Source: Methylomonas sp. 11b (GTDB lineage Bacteria; Pseudomonadota; Gammaproteobacteria; Methylococcales; Methylomonadaceae). Taken from it: a stretch of 64,000 bases of DNA. The position numbers and the translations under genes were made by a program. Where the stretch lies: the NCBI RefSeq assembly GCF_000515215.1, contig NZ_KI911557.1, positions 1,571,586-1,635,585 on the forward strand, written 5' to 3'. The notes beneath the pieces are model-generated. The model worked only from the letters and a program-made list of their open reading frames with translations. It was not told where the DNA came from and ran no database searches. This document shows, piece by piece, positions 18,122 to 27,610 of this stretch. Position 1 is the stretch's first letter, and each line of letters starts with the position of its first letter.

Positions 18122-19657
18122 ATGACCGTAGCCGATGAACCGCGCAAAGCGGGGCCGTATAACTGTGATGGAGTGGTAACCGTCTTTCCGTTTAGTTTTA
18201 AAGTGTTTGCGGCTGCGGATTTGTTGGTTGTACACACTGATGCCAATGATGTCGAAACCGATTTGGCCTTAGCTGCCAACTACACAGTCAGTTTGAATAG
18301 TGATCAGGACAATAACCCGGGCGGGACGATTACGACGATTGGTGCGTATCCGCTCGGTGATCGCATTACGATGACGTCCGATATCGCCTATAGCCAAAAT
18401 TTGCAACTGACCGGCGCCGGCGGTTTTTATCCGACGTCGATTAGTGATGCGCTGGACAGGGTAGTGATGCAGGTTCAACAAATCGTTGAACTGTTGAGTC
18501 GCACGGCACGCGCGCCATTGTCCGGCATTGGCTCATTGACGCCTTCGGAATGGGTGTTTGGTATAAATGCCTCCGGCGTAGCTACTTTGGTTAAGCTGGC
18601 AGATATTACACAGTCGGCTATTTCGGCGTTTATGTCGAATATTTTAGTATCCAGCGACAAACATCAAGCCCGAGCGTTACTGGGGGTAAAGACTAAAAAC
18701 CACTTAGTAAATGGTTCGATGGCAATCGACACCATTTATGCAGGCGACACATATCCTGATGTTAGCGGCTATACATTAGATCAATGGTTTAGCACTAGGG
18801 TAGGCGCGGTGGCAGGGTGCAATATTGCTAGGGTTAGTTACTCTTTGGGTATTGATAACTATGCAATGAAAATTAGCAGGACGGCTGGAAATAATAGCAA
18901 TGCCATGCTTATGAACTATCAGCCTTTAGAGTTGGTTAATTGCGCCATATTTCAAGGAGAAACGGTAACGTTTTCATTTTTGGCCGGTACTGGCGCAGAC
19001 ACCAGTGCATTAACTGGTAATGTTGCCCAGATTTATTATCAAACAACAGCTACAGAAAAAAGCCCTACAGATACATGGACTTTATTAGATTCACAAAACT
19101 TTTCTGTTACAAATAATAACCCGGGTAATTATTACGATTTCCAATTTTCCATCCCAGCAAATTCTACGCAGTTAATGGTAGCCGTTGGATTTGTTGTTAG
19201 CGGCATTGCTGGAGCCGATGATTCAAGATATTTAACTAATGCACAATTAGAAATTGGTACAAATAGAAGCGATTTTGAATGGATTCCGTATGACGAAAAA
19301 TTAAAGCAGTGTCGAAGATACCTGCAAAAATCGTATTTTCAAGATATAAAAGTCGGTCAGTCTACGCCTATTTACTCAGGGCAATTAACGCAAATCGCGC
19401 TTAATACCAATTCATTTTATACCAGTTTCCCAGGCTTTAAGTTATCCGAAGAAATGCGCGCCGTTCCTAGTTTTGGTTTTTATAACGCCGATGGTGTCAA
19501 CCATGGTTCTTATTATAATTATTCAATCAACGCCGTCGATAATGGTGTAGCTTTAAGTTTTGCGTCAACCAAGGAATTTGGCATTGGCAGTTCTTCAAAC
19601 ACCATGACAGTCGATCAACTTTACGCTACTCATTGGGTAGCCAGCGCGAGAATATAA
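18122..19657 (+). CDS. Tail fibre protein with T7-fibre-type N-terminus
   Basis: The protein has 511 residues. The first 130 (PYNCDGVVTVFPFSFKVF, then YPLGDRITMTSDIAYSQ) resemble the N-terminal tail-attachment domain of T7-like fibres. A short helical linker with ALDRVVMQVQQIVELLSR follows. The rest is a beta-rich region with WYPD-like receptor-binding style. Base composition becomes clearly more AT-rich after about 18.7 kb, which suggests that the receptor-binding half was exchanged by recombination. A good ribosome site, AAGGGG, precedes the ATG. It is followed by a probable assembly gene. Confidence 0.75.
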   Translation: MTVADEPRKAGPYNCDGVVTVFPFSFKVFAAADLLVVHTDANDVETDLALAANYTVSLNSDQDNNPGGTITTIGAYPLGDRITMTSDIAYSQNLQLTGAGGFYPTSISDALDRVVMQVQQIVELLSRTARAPLSGIGSLTPSEWVFGINASGVATLVKLADITQSAISAFMSNILVSSDKHQARALLGVKTKNHLVNGSMAIDTIYAGDTYPDVSGYTLDQWFSTRVGAVAGCNIARVSYSLGIDNYAMKISRTAGNNSNAMLMNYQPLELVNCAIFQGETVTFSFLAGTGADTSALTGNVAQIYYQTTATEKSPTDTWTLLDSQNFSVTNNNPGNYYDFQFSIPANSTQLMVAVGFVVSGIAGADDSRYLTNAQLEIGTNRSDFEWIPYDEKLKQCRRYLQKSYFQDIKVGQSTPIYSGQLTQIALNTNSFYTSFPGFKLSEEMRAVPSFGFYNADGVNHGSYYNYSINAVDNGVALSFASTKEFGIGSSSNTMTVDQLYATHWVASARI

Positions 19658-19659
19658 GT

Positions 19660-20037
19660 ATGTTTAGTATTATGCCGAATGGCTTTATTGTTCGCTTATC
19701 TGATGGCGTTATTATTCCAAACGACATCTCCAACAACGACTATAAAAAGTATCTTGATTGGAAATCGTTAGGAAACGAGCCATCAATACATGTGCCAACC
19801 CAATTAAGTGGGGCAACAAAAATCACCCGTTTAAAAGCGCGTTTAGCAATGGCTGATAAAGGTGTTTTAGATCAGCTGGAAAGCTGGATTGCTACACAAC
19901 CGCAACAGGTTAAAGTGCTGTATGAAGATAGCGATTGGATTTTTAAGGATAACAGCATAGTAAAACAAGCCGCTTTGGCCTTGAATTGGAGCGATGCATT
20001 TTTAACGGAGTTATTTACATTGGCGGCGTCTTTATAG
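19660..20037 (+). CDS. Probable tail fibre assembly protein
   Basis: This product has about 125 residues if started at the ATG at 19660, 2 bp after the fibre stop; an in-frame ATG at 19633 would lie inside the fibre gene. The segment ATKITRLKARLAMADKGVLDQLESWIA, followed by a YEDSDWIFKDNSIV core, resembles the C-terminal part of phage tail fibre assembly chaperones. It is AT-rich like the end of the fibre gene, so the two probably moved together. Confidence 0.55.
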   Translation: MFSIMPNGFIVRLSDGVIIPNDISNNDYKKYLDWKSLGNEPSIHVPTQLSGATKITRLKARLAMADKGVLDQLESWIATQPQQVKVLYEDSDWIFKDNSIVKQAALALNWSDAFLTELFTLAASL

Positions 20038-20046
20038 GGGGAATAT

Positions 20047-20238
20047 ATGAAATTATTTGGCTTTCCAATTGAAATTGACTGGCGACAAAAGGCCACTATT
20101 CGCGGGGCGATTATGTCGCTTTTTGCGGCCGTGGCTTTGATCAGTTATTTGGTGACATTAAATGCCGCGGTTCCAGGCGTGGTTATGTCAATCGGTTCCG
20201 GCTTGTCTGGGGCGCTTGGGCTACTGGTAAAAGACTGA
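20047..20238 (+). CDS. Small holin-like membrane protein
   Basis: The product has 63 residues. After a short polar N-terminus (WRQKATIRGA) comes a long hydrophobic region with two segments, MSLFAAVALISYLVTLNAAV and a Gly-rich SIGSGLSGALGLLV, ending in Lys-Asp. Size, charge and place next to the fibre genes fit a holin, but this is not proven. A GGGGGA ribosome site lies just upstream. The stop overlaps the start of the next gene (TGATG). Confidence 0.5.
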   Translation: MKLFGFPIEIDWRQKATIRGAIMSLFAAVALISYLVTLNAAVPGVVMSIGSGLSGALGLLVKD

Positions 20239-20582
20239 TGCTGGTCGAGCGCATTACAAACTCCACCATCTTAGGTTTTGATGGCGACAAAAGTCCGGAC
20301 AACATGGACGCTTATCAGCTGGTCGGGCAGATAAAGTACACGGATGACGTGGCAATTGTTGAAGCCGTGCTGGGCAATCTGCCGATTGAGCACATGCGTG
20401 AATTAGTGGCCATTTGCTTACGGCGGAAATGTCGGTTTATCGTGTCCAAACGTAGTGAGCACAGTTGCTTGCCCGTGGGTCACGTTGTTGAAAGTGGGCC
20501 ATTTGCCGGCTGGTGGTACATCGTGCTGGATGAATTGATCGGCACGCGCTTTAGATCTGTACATCACCCGGTTCCAGGTTAA
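20238..20582 (+). CDS. Phage hypothetical protein overlapping the integrase end
   Basis: The protein has 114 residues, with visible segments AYQLVGQIKYTDDVAIVEAVL and CLPVGHVVESGPFAGWWYIV. I recognise no family. It is the last gene of the rightward late run, and its final 32 bp overlap the 3' end of the convergent integrase gene. That overlap and the lack of a terminator between them mean late transcripts probably run antisense into the integrase. Confidence 0.5.
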   Translation: MLVERITNSTILGFDGDKSPDNMDAYQLVGQIKYTDDVAIVEAVLGNLPIEHMRELVAICLRRKCRFIVSKRSEHSCLPVGHVVESGPFAGWWYIVLDELIGTRFRSVHHPVPG

Positions 20583-21555
20583 CGTACCGTTGCAAGGTTG
20601 ACCATTGGCTATGCAGGGTGACTTGCTGCATGTCGACAATCGACAAACCTTGTTCTGACAAGCGGCTGGCTGCTTCGTGGCGTAAATCGTGGAAGTGCAA
20701 GCCTTGTATATCCAGCAAATGGCAGGCACGGGTAAAGTAGCCGCCGATGGTTTTGCTGTTGTAGGGGAAAATACGTCCTTTGCGCTGGCCGTGCTTCATA
20801 ATGATCTTGTACGCGCTGCGCGGCAGTTTGGCCCATTTTGATAGATCTTTTTTGCGGGGATCTTTAAGGCCGCGAACTAGAATCGTGCGCTTGTCGTGGT
20901 TGATGTCTTCCCAACGTAATTGGGTTATTTCATTTTGCCGGCGGGCGCTGTAGATAGCAAACCACATAATATGCAGCATCCACGATCCGGCAAAGTGCCG
21001 AGATAGCGCATACAATTCCTGCTTGGTTGGTCGTCTTTCCCGACGGGTCGATTTAGCAATCAATCCTTCCTTTCGTAACACTTCCCGCGCGGCGTCGAAT
21101 ATCGATAGATCCAGGCCCAGTTCATGGGCGCCGCTCATGGTCTTTAGTACCGTTCCTATCCATACCAAATCATTACCGGCAGTTTGCGGCAAGCATTCCG
21201 TGTTGCGCTGCTTGACATGCTTTATCAAATCGCCGGCTTTTAAGTCGTGCACATCCAGCTTAGCAATGTCGTGCTTGATCAGTTTGGTTAAGTCCGCTAA
21301 CTTGCTGCGGCCAGTGGGCCGAAACTCTTCAATATACTGCTCAATCACCTGCCCTAGCGGCAGCCGGTCTTTGCGGCCGTAAACATCATTTTCCTGCAAT
21401 TCGACTTCGCGCTGTTTGGCCCAGTCGGCAGCCAGTTTTTTTTTCAAAAACGATTTGCTTTCTCGATGCACAATAGTGCCGCGTTTTTTGATAACGATCT
21501 CCGCCCGGTAAACCGGCGTGCCGTCTTTCTTGAGTCGCTTGGTTATCGTCGCCAT
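20551..21555 (-). CDS. Tyrosine integrase (dusA-associated prophage)
   Basis: This 334-residue tyrosine recombinase has an N-terminal arm-binding region (ITKRLKKDGTPVYRAEIVIKKRG), a core-binding SAM-like domain (about 60-160) and a catalytic domain (about 180-334). The active-site residues are visible: Arg in SARRQNEI, the HDLRHEAASRL block with His and Arg, a His in VTLHSQW, and the nucleophilic Tyr in LQRYVNL. The start at 21555 is 86 bp from dusA, on the opposite strand. This arrangement is that of integrases that insert elements into the 5' end of dusA. It would catalyse integration and excision at the site in dusA. Confidence 0.9.
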   Translation of the reverse strand: MATITKRLKKDGTPVYRAEIVIKKRGTIVHRESKSFLKKKLAADWAKQREVELQENDVYGRKDRLPLGQVIEQYIEEFRPTGRSKLADLTKLIKHDIAKLDVHDLKAGDLIKHVKQRNTECLPQTAGNDLVWIGTVLKTMSGAHELGLDLSIFDAAREVLRKEGLIAKSTRRERRPTKQELYALSRHFAGSWMLHIMWFAIYSARRQNEITQLRWEDINHDKRTILVRGLKDPRKKDLSKWAKLPRSAYKIIMKHGQRKGRIFPYNSKTIGGYFTRACHLLDIQGLHFHDLRHEAASRLSEQGLSIVDMQQVTLHSQWSTLQRYVNLEPGDVQI

Positions 21556-21640
21556 GTGGTACGCCTAAAAGTTAAGGCGTACTATAGTCGTACCAATTTA
21601 TAAAATTAGCAACAATTCAAACGTATTTGAAGCAAATAAA

Positions 21641-22621
21641 ATGCAATTAAAACAACATGAACAGTTTAACTTGTTTTCTGTGGCGCCTATGCTGGATTGG
21701 ACTGACCGACATTGTCGGTATTTCCATCGAACCTTATCCCGACATGCCTTGCTGTACAGCGAAATGGTCACCACCGGCGCCATATTATTTGGCAACCGCG
21801 ATCGGCATTTACAGTTCAGCTCAGCAGAACACCCGCTGGCTTTACAACTAGGCGGCAGCAATCCAGCGGATTTAGCAGAGTGCGCAAAAATTGCCGCCGA
21901 CTATGGCTACGACGAGATCAATTTAAATGTCGGCTGCCCTAGCGACCGGGTGCAAAATGGCCGCTTCGGCGCCTGTTTGATGGCCGAACCCGATTTGGTG
22001 GCCCAATGCGTGGCAGCGATGCGGCAAGCCGTGTCTATACCGGTAACGGTGAAATCGCGCATCGGTATCGATGATCGCGATTCTTACGCAGAACTAACAC
22101 ACTTTATAAATACTGTAGCGGCGGCGGGTTGCCAGACGTTTATCGTGCATGCCCGCAAAGCCTGGCTATCCGGCCTGTCACCCAAGCAAAATCGTGACGT
22201 ACCGCCACTGCGTTATGACGTGGTGTTGCAATTGAAGCAAGATTTTCCGGCGCTTAATATAGTTATCAACGGCGGCATCGAATCCTTGGATAGCTCGCTG
22301 GAACTATTGACGCAAGTTGACGGGGTAATGCTGGGCCGGGAGGTTTATCACAATCCGTATTTACTAGCGGAAGTAGACCAACGCTTGTTTAACGACGAGC
22401 ATCCAATCCCATCGCGGCAAGAAACGGTATTAGCCCTGCTACCTTATATAGAGCAGCAATTACAACAAGGCGTGAGAGTGCATTGCATTAGCCGGCATAT
22501 GCTAGGACTATTTCATGGTGTCGATGGCGCGCGGGCCTGGCGCCGCCATCTCAGCGAAAACGCTACTCGTTTTGGAGCCGGCAGTCAGGTGATTTTGGAC
22601 GCCTTAGAATTTACAGTTTGA
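21641..22621 (+). CDS. dusA: tRNA-dihydrouridine(20/20a) synthase
   Basis: This 326-residue flavoenzyme reduces uridine to dihydrouridine at positions 20/20a of tRNAs. The start [17 protein letters not shown], the [37 protein letters not shown] segment (flavin and catalytic Cys in GCPS), and [16 protein letters not shown] are signatures of the DusA branch rather than DusB or DusC. Length is usual. The prophage lies directly upstream, so its promoter and leader may be phage-derived. The A/T-rich 85 bp between integrase and ATG would hold the promoters of both divergent genes. Confidence 0.93.
   Translation: MQLKQHEQFNLFSVAPMLDWTDRHCRYFHRTLSRHALLYSEMVTTGAILFGNRDRHLQFSSAEHPLALQLGGSNPADLAECAKIAADYGYDEINLNVGCPSDRVQNGRFGACLMAEPDLVAQCVAAMRQAVSIPVTVKSRIGIDDRDSYAELTHFINTVAAAGCQTFIVHARKAWLSGLSPKQNRDVPPLRYDVVLQLKQDFPALNIVINGGIESLDSSLELLTQVDGVMLGREVYHNPYLLAEVDQRLFNDEHPIPSRQETVLALLPYIEQQLQQGVRVHCISRHMLGLFHGVDGARAWRRHLSENATRFGAGSQVILDALEFTV
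21683..21720 (+). other. Candidate phage attachment site in dusA start
   Basis: These bases encode the conserved [10 protein letters not shown] part near the dusA start. In known dusA-inserted prophages the crossover lies in this 5' stretch and the phage brings a replacement for it, so dusA stays intact. The integrase lies right upstream, as here. I cannot see the second copy because the left end is outside the window, so the exact core is unproven. Confidence 0.5.
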
Positions 22622-22660
22622 TGCTGTATACTCACGACATTTTTTTACTCGGGGGCGGCA

Positions 22661-23203
22661 ATGGAAGAATATTTCTCCAAAATCATTCAGGCAATAGGCG
22701 AAGACGTGAATCGGGAAGGTTTGCGGGACACGCCGAAACGGGCCGCGAAAGCCTTTAAATTTCTGAATAACGGTTACGATAAAACCCTGGAAGAGGTACT
22801 GAACGGCGCGATATTTCAAGCGGACACCGAGGATATGGTGATCGTAAAAGACATCGAGCTTTACTCGCTATGCGAGCATCATCTATTGCCTTTCATCGGC
22901 AAATGCCACATCGGATACCTACCAAAAGGCAAAGTCTTAGGCCTGTCCAAACTGGCACGGATCGTTGATATGTACGGTCGCCGCCTGCAAATCCAGGAAC
23001 AATTGACTCGGCAAATCGCCAAGGCGGTAGAAACAGCCATCGACGCCCGCGGCGTAGCGGTGGTCATCGAAGCGAAGCATTTGTGCATGATGATGCGCGG
23101 CGTGGAAAAACAAAACTCGGTGATGACTACCTCGGTGATGCTGGGTATTTTTCGAGAAGAAATCAGTACCCGTTCCGAATTCCTCAACCTCATTAACCGC
23201 TGA
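22661..23203 (+). CDS. folE: GTP cyclohydrolase I
   Basis: This 180-residue enzyme converts GTP to dihydroneopterin triphosphate, the first step of folate and pterin synthesis. The zinc-binding CEHHLLPF, the [18 protein letters not shown] segment and the late [13 protein letters not shown] with the second Cys ligand are all present, so it is the zinc-dependent FolE (type IA) form. It starts 39 bp after dusA, behind a G-rich ribosome site. It ends 5 bp before hemH, suggesting co-transcription. Confidence 0.95.
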   Translation: MEEYFSKIIQAIGEDVNREGLRDTPKRAAKAFKFLNNGYDKTLEEVLNGAIFQADTEDMVIVKDIELYSLCEHHLLPFIGKCHIGYLPKGKVLGLSKLARIVDMYGRRLQIQEQLTRQIAKAVETAIDARGVAVVIEAKHLCMMMRGVEKQNSVMTTSVMLGIFREEISTRSEFLNLINR

Positions 23204-23208
23204 AAAAC

Positions 23209-24192
23209 ATGACCGACACAAGCGCGAAAAAAGTTGGGGTCTTACTGGTCAATCTAGGATCGCCCGCCTCCCCTAAAACCGGCGATGTGCGCCGCTTCCT
23301 GCGCGAATTTCTCGGCGACCCACGCGTGGTCAATCTGCCCAGACCCTTATGGTGGCTGATTTTGAATCTGTTCGTGCTGCCATTTCGCCCCAAAAAATCG
23401 GCGCATGCCTATCAATCAATCTGGACCGAACAAGGCTCGCCGTTGATCGTATTCACCGAAAAGCTGACCGCCAAGTTGCAAGGTTTTGCGGGCGTAGACG
23501 GCTCCAATCTAGTCATCGATTGCGCGATGCGCTACGGCAAACCAGCCTTGCGGGAAAAGCTGCAAAACTTTCAGAAACAAGGTGTCCACGAGATCGTCAT
23601 TCTGCCCTTGTATCCGCAGTATTCCTCCACCACCACCGCCTCGATTTTCGACGTGGTGGCCGAGGAATTTGTCAGTTGGCGGCACATGCCTGGCCTGCAT
23701 TTCATCAGCGATTTTCATGAACACCCCAGTTACATCGAAGCCTTGGCGCAATCGGTGCGCCAGCATTGGCAAGCCAATGGCCAAGCTGAATTGCTGTTGC
23801 TGTCATTTCACGGCTTGCCGGCTAAGCTGACCGAATGGGGCGACCCCTATTTCTATCAATGCCAAACCACCGGTCGCCTGCTCGCCGAGCAATTGGGACT
23901 GAATGACCAACAATGGAAATTGGTATTTCAATCGCGTTTCGGCAAAGCGGAATGGCTGAAACCTTATTGCGTGGAAGTGTTGCAGGAATTGCCGCAACTA
24001 GGCATCAAAAACGTGGACGTGATTTGTCCGGGATTCTCGGTAGACTGTCTGGAAACACTGGAAGAAATAGCCATCGCCAACCAGGAGATTTTTCTGGAAG
24101 CCGGCGGCGAGACATATCGTTATATTCCGTGTTTAAACGACAGCGATGCACATGTCGAGGTGATGCTTGATTTAATCAAAACCGTGCACTAA
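23209..24192 (+). CDS. hemH: Ferrochelatase
   Basis: This 327-residue enzyme inserts ferrous iron into protoporphyrin IX to make protohaem, at the inner face of the membrane. The opening VGVLLVNLGSPASPKTGDVR, the catalytic His in SFHGLPAKLTEWGDPY, FQSRFGKAEWLKPY and CPGFSVDCLETLEEI match the family. Length is normal. The gene follows folE with 5 bp between, probably in one operon, and is followed by the MutS-like gene after 32 bp. Confidence 0.94.
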   Translation: MTDTSAKKVGVLLVNLGSPASPKTGDVRRFLREFLGDPRVVNLPRPLWWLILNLFVLPFRPKKSAHAYQSIWTEQGSPLIVFTEKLTAKLQGFAGVDGSNLVIDCAMRYGKPALREKLQNFQKQGVHEIVILPLYPQYSSTTTASIFDVVAEEFVSWRHMPGLHFISDFHEHPSYIEALAQSVRQHWQANGQAELLLLSFHGLPAKLTEWGDPYFYQCQTTGRLLAEQLGLNDQQWKLVFQSRFGKAEWLKPYCVEVLQELPQLGIKNVDVICPGFSVDCLETLEEIAIANQEIFLEAGGETYRYIPCLNDSDAHVEVMLDLIKTVH

Positions 24193-24224
24193 ATAAAGCG
24201 CGGCACATAAAAACCGGGGGTAAT

Positions 24225-25817
24225 ATGCAACAAAACATCTTACAAAGCTGGAACGACGAATGGCCGGCAGTGCGGTCGAGCCAACCCTTGCCCACCGGTG
24301 AAGGCGTCATTGATCAAGGCGCGTTTAACACCATTGAAGTGGACGAACTGTTCGATTACGTCAACTACGCCAGCACTACAGCCGGTAAAACCGTGCTGTA
24401 TCGCTCGCTAAGCCAACCCTTGAACGATCTGGATGCGATAGCCGCCAAACAAGCAGCGGTGCGGGAAATTCAAGACAATCCGGATGTGCGCGCCAACGTC
24501 GAAAATATTATCGCCAACGCTGCCTCAGCGGAAAACCGGCTTTATTTATTGTTATTCGGCGAATTTCTCGGTGGTTTCGGCACGGCGCGCGAAGACCATC
24601 AAATCGAAGGTTACGGCTACAAACAATATGTGCGCGGCGTGCGCGTGGTCTTGAGTCTGGTCGGTGCTATCTACAACTCCGGCAAGCCGCAAAGTCCTTA
24701 TCTGCAAAGCGTCTTCGAGAAGATCGGCAATTTTTCGCACAGCAACGAATACTCGCTGATGGTCGGCCCGGTCTACAACAGTGAGAAAGGCCTGCAAAGC
24801 AAGGAGGAACGCAAAAACTCGTTCTCGCCGGCGACTATCTTCCGGCCCACCTTGTTCAAACCGATGTTGATCGGCTTGCTGATCGCCGCGATCTGGGGCT
24901 TGATGCAAATTTTCCCGACCGATATGTTTCAGGTCACCCGTGACGGCTTGTCGGTCGCTTCGGTGTTTTTTCTGCCCTTGGCCTTGGCTTATATTCCGGT
25001 AATCGGCGGTTATGATCGAGACAACTGCATCATTCCGTTACGCAACATCTATCGTAATTCACAGGCGCTCGGCGATATGCTGGATGGCCTGGGCCAACTC
25101 GACGAATTGCTAGCCTTTATTAAGTATGCCGAAGATTACGGTAGCGAGATGGTGCTGCCGGAACTGAACGCCAACGAACATCACAATATCAAATTAGTCG
25201 CGGCGAAAAACCCGGTACTGGGCCAAAAAAACCCAGATTATGTCGGCAACGATTTCAGCATGGACGACGAGCGCCTGGTTTGCGTGACGGGTCCCAATAG
25301 CGGCGGTAAAACCGCATTTTGCAAAACCGTCACCCAAATTCAATTGCTGACGCAAATCGGCTGTTTCGTGCCGGCCCAAGCTGCCAGCTTGAGCGTCGCC
25401 GACCGGATTTTCTATCAATGCCCAGAGATTAGTCACCTCGACGACGGCGAAGGCCGTTTCGGCACAGAATTGAAACGCACTCGCGATATTTTCCTGGCCA
25501 GCACCGCAAAAAGCTTGGTGGTGCTTGACGAAATGGCGGAAGGCACTACCTTTGAAGAGAAGATGCAGTCGTCTATCGACGTGCTGGACGGTTTTTACCG
25601 CAAAGGCAACAGCACCATTTTAATTACCCATAACCATCAACTGGTGGACGAGTTTGTGAAAAGAAAAATCGCAGTCCCCAAACAAGTGGAATTTGCCGAC
25701 GACTTGCCGACTTTTAAATTGATCGCCGGCATTTCCCGGGTCAGTCACGCCGACCGTGTGGCGAAAAAAATTGGTTTTTCCAAGCAAGACATCGATAACT
25801 ATTTAGCGAAATCATGA
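24225..25817 (+). CDS. Membrane-associated MutS-type ATPase
   Basis: The protein has 530 residues. The C-terminal third is a MutS-like ATPase: Walker A GPNSGGKT, a Q-rich stretch, Walker [12 protein letters not shown] and the late His in [13 protein letters not shown]. Unlike true MutS there is no mismatch-binding domain. Instead, two hydrophobic segments lie at about residues 205-225 ([16 protein letters not shown]) and 240-262 ([20 protein letters not shown]), so it is membrane-bound. Similar proteins are annotated only as 'DNA mismatch repair protein MutS', and a repair role is unlikely. Its stop overlaps the purT start by four bases. Confidence 0.75.
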   Translation: MQQNILQSWNDEWPAVRSSQPLPTGEGVIDQGAFNTIEVDELFDYVNYASTTAGKTVLYRSLSQPLNDLDAIAAKQAAVREIQDNPDVRANVENIIANAASAENRLYLLLFGEFLGGFGTAREDHQIEGYGYKQYVRGVRVVLSLVGAIYNSGKPQSPYLQSVFEKIGNFSHSNEYSLMVGPVYNSEKGLQSKEERKNSFSPATIFRPTLFKPMLIGLLIAAIWGLMQIFPTDMFQVTRDGLSVASVFFLPLALAYIPVIGGYDRDNCIIPLRNIYRNSQALGDMLDGLGQLDELLAFIKYAEDYGSEMVLPELNANEHHNIKLVAAKNPVLGQKNPDYVGNDFSMDDERLVCVTGPNSGGKTAFCKTVTQIQLLTQIGCFVPAQAASLSVADRIFYQCPEISHLDDGEGRFGTELKRTRDIFLASTAKSLVVLDEMAEGTTFEEKMQSSIDVLDGFYRKGNSTILITHNHQLVDEFVKRKIAVPKQVEFADDLPTFKLIAGISRVSHADRVAKKIGFSKQDIDNYLAKS

Positions 25818-27010
25818 AAATAGGCACCCCTGACAGCGTCAGCGCCACCAAAGCTTTATTACTGGGCAGCGGCGAATTGGGCAAAGAAATCGCCATCTCG
25901 CTGCAACGCTACGGCGTGGAAGTGATTGCAGTTGATCGCTATGCCGGTGCGCCGGCCATGCAAGTCGCGCATCGCAGCCATGTGATAGACATGACCGATG
26001 CAAATGCAGTGAAAACGCTGATTGCCAGCGAACAGCCGCATTACATCATCCCCGAAATCGAAGCAATTGCCACCGATGCACTGGCGGAAATTGAAGTCCA
26101 AGGCCAAACTACCGTCGTACCCAACGCCAGAGCGATTCAATTGACGATGAATCGCGAGGGCATACGCGAGCTAGCTGCGGCTGAACTCGGACTACCCACC
26201 TCGAAATACGCGTTTGCCGAAACCTTTGAACAACTGAAATCCGCAGTCGATAGTGGCATTGGCTACCCCTGCTTTATCAAACCCACCATGTCGTCGTCCG
26301 GTAAGGGTCAGTCCATGGTGAAAAGCGCCGATCAATTGCAAGCCGCCTGGGATTACGCCAAGGCTGGCGGTCGCGCCGACACCGGTAAAGTGATCGTCGA
26401 AGCCAAGATCGATTTTGATTTTGAAATTACTTTGCTCACGGTGCGCGCGCTGGACGGAGACGGCCAGGTACATACCTATTTCTGCGAACCGATAGGCCAC
26501 CGCCAAGAAAACGGCGATTATCGGGAAAGCTGGCAACCGCAGGCGATGAGCGCAAAGGCTATTACCTTATCCCAGCAAATCGCCGACAAAGTGACTACTG
26601 CCTTGGGCGGCTTGGGTTTATTCGGCGTGGAATTGTTCATCGACGGCGATCAAGTCTGGTTTAGCGAAGTCAGTCCCCGACCGCACGACACCGGCATGGT
26701 GACGATGGCCAGCCAACGGCAAAGTGAATTTGATTTACATGCCCGCGCCATTCTTGGCTTGCCGGTCAGCACCACTTTGGATAAAACCGCCGCCAGCGCG
26801 GTGATTCTGGGCGGCATAGACGCCAAAGCCGTGACCTATCAGGGCTTGGAAAAAGCATTGGCTATAGCCGATACCGACATTCGCCTGTTCGGCAAACCGG
26901 AAGCTTTCGTGTCAAGGCGCATGGGCGTAGCACTCGCCACGGCCGACAACGTCAGCGAGGCTCGAGCCAAAGCAGTCCGGGCGGCCAGCCTGATTAGCGT
27001 GACTGAATGA
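25814..27010 (+). CDS. purT: Formate-dependent phosphoribosylglycinamide formyltransferase
   Basis: This 398-residue ATP-grasp enzyme uses formate and ATP to formylate GAR in purine synthesis. The N-terminal [40 protein letters not shown], the ATP-grasp loop [11 protein letters not shown] and the [17 protein letters not shown] metal site are all clear. Length is usual. Formate is a central intermediate when methanol is oxidised, so a formate-using enzyme fits a methylotroph, but it is also common elsewhere. It overlaps the MutS-like gene by four bases. Confidence 0.95.
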   Translation: MKIGTPDSVSATKALLLGSGELGKEIAISLQRYGVEVIAVDRYAGAPAMQVAHRSHVIDMTDANAVKTLIASEQPHYIIPEIEAIATDALAEIEVQGQTTVVPNARAIQLTMNREGIRELAAAELGLPTSKYAFAETFEQLKSAVDSGIGYPCFIKPTMSSSGKGQSMVKSADQLQAAWDYAKAGGRADTGKVIVEAKIDFDFEITLLTVRALDGDGQVHTYFCEPIGHRQENGDYRESWQPQAMSAKAITLSQQIADKVTTALGGLGLFGVELFIDGDQVWFSEVSPRPHDTGMVTMASQRQSEFDLHARAILGLPVSTTLDKTAASAVILGGIDAKAVTYQGLEKALAIADTDIRLFGKPEAFVSRRMGVALATADNVSEARAKAVRAASLISVTE

Positions 27011-27034
27011 GTTCAATCGGTAAAAGGTGACGCG

Positions 27035-27610
27035 ATGAGACCCCTGCTGATTGTCACACTATCGATAACGCTAATCACCGATGCGGGGGCGGACATTTTC
27101 AAATACACCGATCCTAGCGGTCGAGTGTATTACACCGATGAGCCGAAAAAAGGCTTCGATTACCGCTTGATCATCCGCACCCGGCCGCGCACATACAGCC
27201 GCGACCTAAAGTTCATGTCGGGTAATAAACTCAAATTTAACGATTTGGTTGCCAAGGCTGCGGCCAAACATCAAATGGACCCCAAACTGCTGCACGCGGT
27301 GATCCAAGCCGAATCGGCTTATAACCCCAATGCCGTATCGTCGGCCGGCGCGGTGGGTTTGATGCAGTTAATGCCGGATACCGCGCGCCGCTACGGTGTC
27401 ACCGACCGGCGCGATGCCGAGCAAAATGTCGACGGTGGTACCCGTTACTTGAAAGATTTACTGGCGATGTTCAACTCCAATCTGACCTTGGCGGTAGCCG
27501 GTTATAATGCCGGCGAAGGCGCGGTGATGAAATACAATAATAGCGTACCGCCCTATCCCGAAACCCGCAATTACGTGCAGCACGTCATGGCGCTGTATCG
27601 GAAGAGTTAA
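27035..27610 (+). CDS. Periplasmic lytic transglycosylase (DUF4124 plus SLT)
   Basis: The product has 191 residues. A signal peptide of about 19 residues is followed by a DUF4124 segment (ADIFKYTDPSGRVYYTDEP) and then an SLT domain: LLHAVIQAESAYNPNAVSSAGAVGLMQLMPDTA with the catalytic Glu, and AVAGYNAGEGAV. It would cleave peptidoglycan glycan strands to anhydromuropeptides in the periplasm. The catalytic domain is complete. It is followed without gap by the HDOD gene. Confidence 0.9.
   Translation: MRPLLIVTLSITLITDAGADIFKYTDPSGRVYYTDEPKKGFDYRLIIRTRPRTYSRDLKFMSGNKLKFNDLVAKAAAKHQMDPKLLHAVIQAESAYNPNAVSSAGAVGLMQLMPDTARRYGVTDRRDAEQNVDGGTRYLKDLLAMFNSNLTLAVAGYNAGEGAVMKYNNSVPPYPETRNYVQHVMALYRKS

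Larger units (their letters stand above)
1..21640. mobile_element. Prophage, right part (BPP-1/T7-like podovirus) next to dusA
   Basis: A continuous run of phage structural genes on the + strand ends with a tyrosine integrase on the - strand immediately before dusA. The order is capsid, cement protein, tail tube, internal virion proteins, giant ejected protein, tail fibre. This matches podoviruses of the BPP-1/T7 type. The left end, with terminase, portal, replication and repressor genes, must lie upstream of the window. Most genes overlap by four bases or abut, as expected for an intact late operon, and I see no frameshifts, so the virion module looks functional. The boundary at about 21.6-21.7 kb is inferred from integrase position and from the known use of dusA as an integration site. 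Confidence 0.88.

Noticed and set aside
18122..20037. Diversity-generating retroelement, as in the related phage BPP-1
   Set aside because: No reverse transcriptase frame and no template/variable repeat pair with A-specific changes was found in the window.
21556..21640. tRNA gene as phage attachment site
   Set aside because: No cloverleaf can be drawn in the gap; dusA itself is the likely target.
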